DNA of 57,622 nucleotides, taken from NCBI RefSeq assembly GCF_943590815.1, contig NZ_CALSBS010000027.1:1-57622 (forward strand). Direction: 5' to 3'. A program made the position numbers and the translations under genes. The notes beneath the pieces are model-generated. The model saw nothing but the letters and a program-made list of their open reading frames with translations, was not told where the DNA came from and ran no database searches. Positions 52,828 to 57,622 of this stretch are shown here, piece by piece (position 1 is the stretch's first letter; each line of letters starts with the position of its first letter). This stretch comes from Pseudocitrobacter vendiensis (GTDB lineage: Bacteria > Pseudomonadota > Gammaproteobacteria > Enterobacterales > Enterobacteriaceae).

Positions 52828-52937
52828 GTTGTTACGGTTCCAGTTGGACGATCGAACAGGCTCAAATAAAGCCTGACGCAAAAAAAGTGATTTAGTTTAC
52901 CAGCGAGAAGGGGATGTCAAAAGAGAGTGTCGTGAAT

Positions 52938-53645
52938 TTACCTGGCTTCCAGCGCAAAGACTTCAAAGCCTGCGGACGTTACGCGCCAGCGCACGTTGAA
53001 ATCAAGCAGCCACACGGCGTAGGTTTTCCCCTCTTCTTCATTCTTACGGTAGGCCGGACGTGGGTCCTGTGCCAGAACTTCGCGAATAAATTGTTTTAAC
53101 CGCGGGTAACGTTTTTCCAGGGATAAAATTTGCTGTTGTACTTCTGCAGTAAACGCGATGTCGACCGCAGCCTGCGGCGCGTCCTGTGCATAGCTGGCGT
53201 TGGCGTGCGGCAGGGCTTCGGCAAACGGCAGATAGGGTTTGATATCCACCACCGGCGTACCATCCACTAAATCCAGACTCCCCAGTTCCAGAATCACCTG
53301 GTCTTTGTGGGTGCGGAGCCCCCGCAGTTCAACCAGAGACATACCAATAGGATTCGGGCGAAAGGTCGAACGCGTTGCGAAGACGCCCATGCGGGCATTG
53401 CCGCCCAGACGAGGAGGGCGAACCGTGGGGCGCCAGCCGCCTTCCATCGTCTGATGGAAAACAAACAGCACCCACAAATGGCTGAACCCTTCCAGGCCGC
53501 GAACGGCGTCGGCCTGGTTATAAGGCGCCATCAAGTGAAGTTCGCCGCCGCCACTTTTCACCAGACCTGGCTGGCGCGGCACAGCAAACTTCTCTTTATA
53601 CGGTGAGCGGATAACGCCTATCTGCTCGAACTGAAAGGTGCTCAT
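52938..53645 (-). CDS. trmO: tRNA (N6-threonylcarbamoyladenosine37-N6)-methyltransferase TrmO
   Basis: This 235-residue SAM-dependent enzyme (formerly YaeB/TsaA) adds a methyl to t6A37 of tRNA-Thr. It has an N-terminal beta-barrel domain and conserved motifs GVIRSPYKEKFAVPRQ, FATRSTFRPNPIG and DGTPVVDIKPY. The start at 53645 overlaps the rcsF stop by four bases, implying coupling. Confidence 0.95.
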   Translation of the reverse strand: MSTFQFEQIGVIRSPYKEKFAVPRQPGLVKSGGGELHLMAPYNQADAVRGLEGFSHLWVLFVFHQTMEGGWRPTVRPPRLGGNARMGVFATRSTFRPNPIGMSLVELRGLRTHKDQVILELGSLDLVDGTPVVDIKPYLPFAEALPHANASYAQDAPQAAVDIAFTAEVQQQILSLEKRYPRLKQFIREVLAQDPRPAYRKNEEEGKTYAVWLLDFNVRWRVTSAGFEVFALEAR

Positions 53646-54046
53646 TTCGCCGAAACGTTGAGCGCCGAACCGATACATACGGCCTGACGATAGCAGCCCG
53701 GTGTACCGCTGGTGACTTCGCAGCTGTGCAGCAGAACTGCGTTCGCTTTCATTTTAGAGGCGTTAATCTGCATACGTTTGCGGGCAGTTGGGATGTTTGG
53801 CGGGGAGTCCTGATTGGTTGCCTGGCAGGAATCGCCGGAGACTTCACCTAAATCGCGGAAAGGTTTACCGACCAAATCTTCCGCCTTGGTGTAGATTCTC
53901 ACCGGAGTTGCGCGGACAGTTTTTGGTTTTACGGTTTCCGTTTTAGGCGTAGACGCGGTGCTTTGAACAGGTTCAACGGGAGATCTGTTTAGCATCGAAC
54001 AGCCGCCTAACATCAGTGCTATTAAACAGATCGGTAAAGCACGCAT
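53642..54046 (-). CDS. rcsF: Outer-membrane stress sensor lipoprotein RcsF
   Basis: This 134-residue lipoprotein senses outer-membrane and peptidoglycan damage and signals through IgaA to the Rcs phosphorelay. The lipobox LGGC places lipidation at Cys16. A Pro/Thr-rich linker precedes the globular part with four cysteines (74, 109, 118, 124) that form two disulfides in E. coli. Cotranscription with trmO is likely. Confidence 0.97.
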   Translation of the reverse strand: MRALPICLIALMLGGCSMLNRSPVEPVQSTASTPKTETVKPKTVRATPVRIYTKAEDLVGKPFRDLGEVSGDSCQATNQDSPPNIPTARKRMQINASKMKANAVLLHSCEVTSGTPGCYRQAVCIGSALNVSAK

Positions 54047-54102
54047 AGTATTTCCTCGAATTATGATAGACCAGTGCTTATTGAATCAGGTGCTTGCAGA
54101 AA

Positions 54103-54126
54103 TGACAAGACGGGCATGCGCCCGTC
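54103..54126 (-). terminator. Terminator of metNIQ
   Basis: GACGGGC (54109-54115) and GCCCGTC (54120-54126) form a stem. On the minus strand it is followed by TTGTCATTT, a weak U-tract, 28 bases after the metQ stop. Confidence 0.75.
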
Positions 54127-54154
54127 CTGAAAGATAGTGCTTAGCAGGGGTAAC

Positions 54155-54970
54155 TTACCAGCCTTTTACCGCGCCGCCATTGAAGACTTTGTTAGCCGCT
54201 TCGTACACTTCGTCAGACTGGTAAGCCTCAACGAATTTCTTCACGTTTTCCGCGTCTTTGTTGTCTTCGCGAGTCACGATCAGGTTAACGTACGGGGAGT
54301 CTTTGTCTTCAACAAAGATGCCGTCTTTCGCCGGGGTCAGGCCAATCTGGCTGGCGTAAGTGGTGTTGATGACCGCCAGCGCGATTTGCGCGTCATCCAG
54401 AGAACGCGGCAACTGCGGTGCTTCCAGTTCGACAATCTTCAGGTTTTTCGGGTTCTCGGTGATATCCAGAACGGTTGGCAGCAGGCCAATACCGTCTTTC
54501 AGTTTGATCAGACCCACTTTCTGCAGCAGCAGCAGGGAACGGCCAAGGTTGGTCGGATCGTTAGGTACGGCAACCTGAGAACCTGGCTGCAGTTCGTCCA
54601 GTGATTTAACTTTTTTCGAGTAGCCCGCGATAGGGTAAACGAAGGTCGCGCCAACGGAGACCAGTTTGTAGCCGCGGTCTTTGATCTGTTGATCCAGATA
54701 CGGTTTGTGCTGGAAGGCGTTTGCGTCGATGTCGCCTTTGCTCAGCGCTTCGTTAGGCAGTACGTAATCATTGAAGGTCACCAGTTCTACGTCCAGGCCA
54801 TATTTTTCTTTCGCCACTTTCTGCGCAACTTCAGCAACCTGCTGTTCGGCGCCGACAATCACGCCGACTTTAATATGGTTGGGATCTTTCTCGTCCTGAC
54901 CGCAACCCGCCAGTGCCAGAGTACCGATCAAAGCGCCGACCGCCGCAAAAGTTTTAAACTTAAACGCCAT
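54155..54970 (-). CDS. metQ: D-/L-methionine-binding lipoprotein MetQ
   Basis: This 271-residue NlpA-family lipoprotein delivers methionine to the MetNI importer. The lipobox LAGC places lipidation at Cys23. The conserved VGVIVGAEQQV and NLGRSLLLLQ stretches are present. It is last of metN-metI-metQ, 39 bases after metI. Confidence 0.97.
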   Translation of the reverse strand: MAFKFKTFAAVGALIGTLALAGCGQDEKDPNHIKVGVIVGAEQQVAEVAQKVAKEKYGLDVELVTFNDYVLPNEALSKGDIDANAFQHKPYLDQQIKDRGYKLVSVGATFVYPIAGYSKKVKSLDELQPGSQVAVPNDPTNLGRSLLLLQKVGLIKLKDGIGLLPTVLDITENPKNLKIVELEAPQLPRSLDDAQIALAVINTTYASQIGLTPAKDGIFVEDKDSPYVNLIVTREDNKDAENVKKFVEAYQSDEVYEAANKVFNGGAVKGW

Positions 54971-55009
54971 GTTATTTCCTTAACTCTTCGAGTTGTGTTG
55001 TCTATTACG

Positions 55010-55663
55010 TTATTTATGAGTCACAGTCCGAACGATGCGATCGCCAGATAGCTGAATTAAATAAACCAGAACGACCAGTAATACCAGTACTGTATTCATT
55101 ACCGTCGCGTTATAGCCGATATACCCGTACTGGTAGCCAATCTGGCCCAGGCCACCTGCGCCAACGGCACCGCCCATCGCGGAATAGCCAACCAGCGTAA
55201 TCAGCGTGATGGTTGCGGCATTCACCAGGCCAGGCAGCGCTTCCGGCAGCAGAACCTTACGGACGATCTGCATCGGCGTGGCGCCCATTGCGCGGGAGGC
55301 TTCAATCAACCCGGTCGGGATTTCCAGCAGGGCGTTTTCAACCATACGGGCGATAAACGGCGCAGCGCCAACGGTCAGCGGAACGATAGCCGCCTGCAAG
55401 CCGATTGACGTACCGACGATGACGCGAGTAAACGGAATCATCCACACCAGTAAGATAATAAAAGGGATAGAACGGAAGATGTTCACCAGCGCCGACAGAA
55501 TGCGATAGAGCTTTGCGTTCTCAATAATTTGCCCGGGACGCGTGACATACAGCAGTACACCCGCCGGTAAACCTATCACAAAACCGAAAAAGCCGGACAC
55601 AAAGGTCATTGCCAGCGTTTCCCAGACGCCGCGCGCCAGTAACCACATCATTGGCTCAGACAT
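55010..55663 (-). CDS. metI: Methionine ABC transporter permease MetI
   Basis: This 217-residue inner-membrane permease has about five hydrophobic segments. The EAA-type coupling motif is [21 protein letters not shown] in part, which docks on MetN. It overlaps metN by eight bases. Confidence 0.97.
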   Translation of the reverse strand: MSEPMMWLLARGVWETLAMTFVSGFFGFVIGLPAGVLLYVTRPGQIIENAKLYRILSALVNIFRSIPFIILLVWMIPFTRVIVGTSIGLQAAIVPLTVGAAPFIARMVENALLEIPTGLIEASRAMGATPMQIVRKVLLPEALPGLVNAATITLITLVGYSAMGGAVGAGGLGQIGYQYGYIGYNATVMNTVLVLLVVLVYLIQLSGDRIVRTVTHK

Positions 55664-56687
55664 AACCCAGTACCTCTACTTTTACATGGTGTTGTTGCAG
55701 CCAGGCAATGGCGGCTTGTGTATCGTTTTGTTCGCCGTGCATTTCGGTCAGCATAATGCCGAACTTCACACCGCCGGCGTAATCCATCTGCGCGCTAATA
55801 ATGTTGTTGTTGACGTTGAAGCGACGAGCGGTCTCTGAGAGCAGCGGCGCATCAACAGATTGACCGGTGAACTCCAGGCGCAGCATTGGCACGCTGTCGG
55901 CGAACGGCTCGGCTTTGAGGCGCGCCTGATAGTCATCCGGAATGTCCAGATGCAGCGTGGACTGAATAAACTGCTGTGCCAGCGGGGTTTTCGGATGGGA
56001 GAAGACTTCGCTCACCGTATCCTGTTCAATCAGCTCACCGTTGCTGATGACGGCCACGCAATCGCAGATGCGCTTCACTACGTCCATTTCGTGAGTGATG
56101 AGCAGGATAGTCAGCCCCAAACGGCGGTTAATGTCTTTCAGCAGTTCGAGAATCGAGCGGGTGGTCGCCGGGTCTAGCGCGCTGGTGGCTTCATCGCACA
56201 GCAGCACTTTCGGGTTGCTTGCCAGTGCGCGGGCAATCGCGACGCGCTGTTTCTGGCCACCGGAGAGATTTGCCGGGTAGCTGTCATGTTTATCGCCAAG
56301 ACCGACCAGATCAAGCAGCTCTGTGACGCGACGTTTCACTTCCTCTTTAGGTGTGTTGTCCAGCTCCAGCGGCAATGCCACGTTACCAAAAACGGTACGG
56401 GAAGAGAGCAGGTTAAAGTGCTGGAAAATCATGCCAATTTGACGACGTGCTTTGGTCAGCTCACCTTCAGAAAGCGCGGTCAGCTCCTGACCGCCTACTT
56501 CAACGCTGCCCTGGGTTGGGCGCTCAAGCAGGTTCACACAGCGAATCAGCGTACTTTTACCCGCGCCCGATGCGCCAATGACGCCGTAGATTTGCCCGGC
56601 GGGAACATGCAGGCTAACGTTGTTCAACGCCTGTATGGTGCGGTTCCCCTGCTGGAACACTTTGGTGATATTCGAAAGTTTAATCAT
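55656..56687 (-). CDS. metN: Methionine ABC transporter ATP-binding protein MetN
   Basis: This 343-residue ATPase drives methionine uptake. Walker [10 protein letters not shown] is at 38-46, the signature LSGGQKQ at 141-147 and Walker [12 protein letters not shown] near 160-170. The C-terminal NIL/ACT-type domain (about 265-343) binds methionine and shuts the transporter when internal methionine is high (trans-inhibition in E. coli). It is first in metNIQ under MetJ-type control. Confidence 0.98.
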   Translation of the reverse strand: MIKLSNITKVFQQGNRTIQALNNVSLHVPAGQIYGVIGASGAGKSTLIRCVNLLERPTQGSVEVGGQELTALSEGELTKARRQIGMIFQHFNLLSSRTVFGNVALPLELDNTPKEEVKRRVTELLDLVGLGDKHDSYPANLSGGQKQRVAIARALASNPKVLLCDEATSALDPATTRSILELLKDINRRLGLTILLITHEMDVVKRICDCVAVISNGELIEQDTVSEVFSHPKTPLAQQFIQSTLHLDIPDDYQARLKAEPFADSVPMLRLEFTGQSVDAPLLSETARRFNVNNNIISAQMDYAGGVKFGIMLTEMHGEQNDTQAAIAWLQQHHVKVEVLGYV

Positions 56688-56764
56688 TAGACTATTTATT
56701 ATCGCTTATGGGTTTGCCGTGGCATTTTCTTCTGCCAGAAACGGTCGATAGCCGTCAACTGAAC

Positions 56765-56788
56765 GGATGTTAAGGCATCCAGACGTCT
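56765..56788 (-). promoter_or_regulatory. MetJ operator (met boxes) of metNIQ
   Basis: Three adjacent 8-bp met boxes are visible: GGATGTTA, AGGCATCC and the perfect consensus AGACGTCT (56781-56788). They lie 78-101 bases upstream of the metN start. MetJ with SAM represses metNIQ through such tandem boxes in E. coli. Confidence 0.85.
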
Positions 56789-56876
56789 AAATCAATCCGG
56801 CTTTATACGATCAGCACTTTATTGCCCGTCGAAACATGAGATACTAGCGTCACACGCCTTATTCAGGAGCAACACG

Positions 56877-57440
56877 GTGGCAAAGTCTGTACCCGCTATT
56901 TTTCTCGATCGTGATGGCACGATTAATGTCGATCATGGTTACGTCCATGAAATCGATGATTTCGAATTTATCGATGGCGTTATCGATGCCATGCGTAAAT
57001 TAAAAGAAATGGGCTATGCCCTGGTGCTGGTGACTAACCAGTCCGGGATTGCGCGCGGCAAATTTACCGAAGCGCAGTTTGAAACCCTGACTGAGTGGAT
57101 GGACTGGTCGCTGGCCGATCGTGGTGTTGACCTGGATGGCATCTATTATTGCCCGCATCACCCGCAGGGAACGGTAGAAGAGTATCGCCAGGTGTGTGAT
57201 TGCCGTAAACCGCATCCGGGAATGTTCAAATCCGCCCAGGAGTATCTGCACATCGATATGGCTTCTTCTTATATGGTGGGCGATAAACAGGAAGACATGC
57301 AGGCCGCAGCGGCAGCCAATGTCGGCACGAAGGTTCTGGTTCGCACCGGCAAGCCGGTAACCGCGGAAGCAGAACAGTCGGCAGATATCGTGATTAACAG
57401 CCTTGCAGACCTTCCCGCACTCGTTAAACCGCATCACTAA
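56877..57440 (+). CDS. gmhB: D-glycero-beta-D-manno-heptose 1,7-bisphosphate 7-phosphatase
   Basis: This 187-residue HAD phosphatase removes the 7-phosphate in ADP-heptose synthesis for the LPS inner core. The nucleophile and acid are Asp11 and Asp13 (FLDRDGT). The structural zinc ligands are Cys92, His94, Cys107 and Cys109. The start is GTG at 56877, with a CAGGAGC ribosome site. It is slightly shorter than E. coli GmhB at the C-terminus. Confidence 0.97.
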   Translation: MAKSVPAIFLDRDGTINVDHGYVHEIDDFEFIDGVIDAMRKLKEMGYALVLVTNQSGIARGKFTEAQFETLTEWMDWSLADRGVDLDGIYYCPHHPQGTVEEYRQVCDCRKPHPGMFKSAQEYLHIDMASSYMVGDKQEDMQAAAAANVGTKVLVRTGKPVTAEAEQSADIVINSLADLPALVKPHH

Positions 57441-57499
57441 GCCCTGTTTAAACGGTGCTTTGTGGATAACTTTGTGGGTAAGTGGGTATAAAGTGGGGT

Positions 57500-57582
57500 G
57501 TTGCTGTGGAATGCAGCAGTCAGTCATTATTCTGTCATTTTTCTATTGCGGCCTGGAGATAACTCCCTATAATGCGCCTCCA
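57500..57582 (+). promoter_or_regulatory. rrn P1 promoter (start of a ribosomal RNA operon, rrnH position)
   Basis: TTGCGG (57546-57551) and TATAAT (57568-57573) are 16 bases apart, followed by the GC-rich discriminator GCGCCTCC and a likely start at A57582. An AT-rich UP-like stretch (TCATTTTTCTA) lies just before the -35. The sequence matches E. coli rrn P1 promoters, and gmhB-rrnH is the E. coli order. The P2 promoter and 16S gene should lie beyond the window edge. Confidence 0.88.
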
Positions 57583-57622
57583 TCGACACGGCAGATGTGA
57601 ATTACTTCACACAAACAGCCGC

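Overview
This window is core chromosome of an enteric gammaproteobacterium (Enterobacteriaceae, Citrobacter/Enterobacter-like). Nearly every protein can be recognised as a close relative of its E. coli K-12 counterpart. Gene order follows the E. coli segment mrcB-fhuACDB-hemL-clcA-erpA ... metNIQ-gmhB-rrnH almost without change. The species cannot be fixed by eye. Departures from the E. coli layout are one extra small membrane-protein gene between accA and ldcC, the absence of yaeF between nlpE and proS, and a family of GC-rich palindromic repeats at three intergenic sites. I see no phage, IS element, CRISPR array, toxin-antitoxin pair or defence island.

Layout from left to right. 1-371: tandem palindromic repeats and the mrcB leader. 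372-9084: mrcB (PBP1b), then the Fur-type ferrichrome locus fhuA-fhuC-fhuD-fhuB. 9085-9268: repeats. 9269-14749: hemL, clcA, erpA, and the minus-strand group mtnN-btuF-yadS. 14833-19233: dgt, degP (with a sigma-E promoter) and cdaR. 19249-24298: repeats, then the minus-strand genes yaeH, dapD, glnD and map. 24299-32393: rpsB leader (t44 RNA), rpsB-tsf, pyrH, frr, dxr, uppS, cdsA and rseP. 32423-44110: bamA-skp-lpxD-fabZ-lpxA-lpxB-rnhB-dnaE-accA, the essential envelope/lipid A/replication cluster. 44292-48665: the small membrane protein, ldcC, yaeR and tilS. 48682-56687: yaeP-rof (minus), yaeQ-arfB-nlpE (plus), rcsF-trmO-proS (minus) and metNIQ (minus, with met boxes). 56877-57440: gmhB. The window ends inside an rrn P1 promoter, so a 16S rRNA gene should begin just beyond the right edge.

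The genes cooperate in a few themes. Envelope building and surveillance are covered by PBP1b, the BamA-Skp outer-membrane protein pathway, lipid A synthesis (LpxD/FabZ/LpxA/LpxB), UppS and CdsA for lipid carriers and phospholipids, RseP and DegP in the sigma-E response, and the sensors NlpE (Cpx) and RcsF (Rcs). Uptake is covered by FhuACDB, BtuF and MetNIQ. Translation is covered by RpsB, Tsf, Frr, Map, ProS, TilS, TrmO and ArfB. Nitrogen and amino-acid control is covered by GlnD and DapD.

No previously undescribed system stands out. The most unusual material is non-coding: a 126-bp tandem unit made of two opposed palindromes, a 44-bp triple repeat, palindromes that begin exactly at the stop codons of hemL and yaeH, and a minus-strand terminator built around the tilS stop codon. 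Comparisons with E. coli proteins are from memory, not from a database search.
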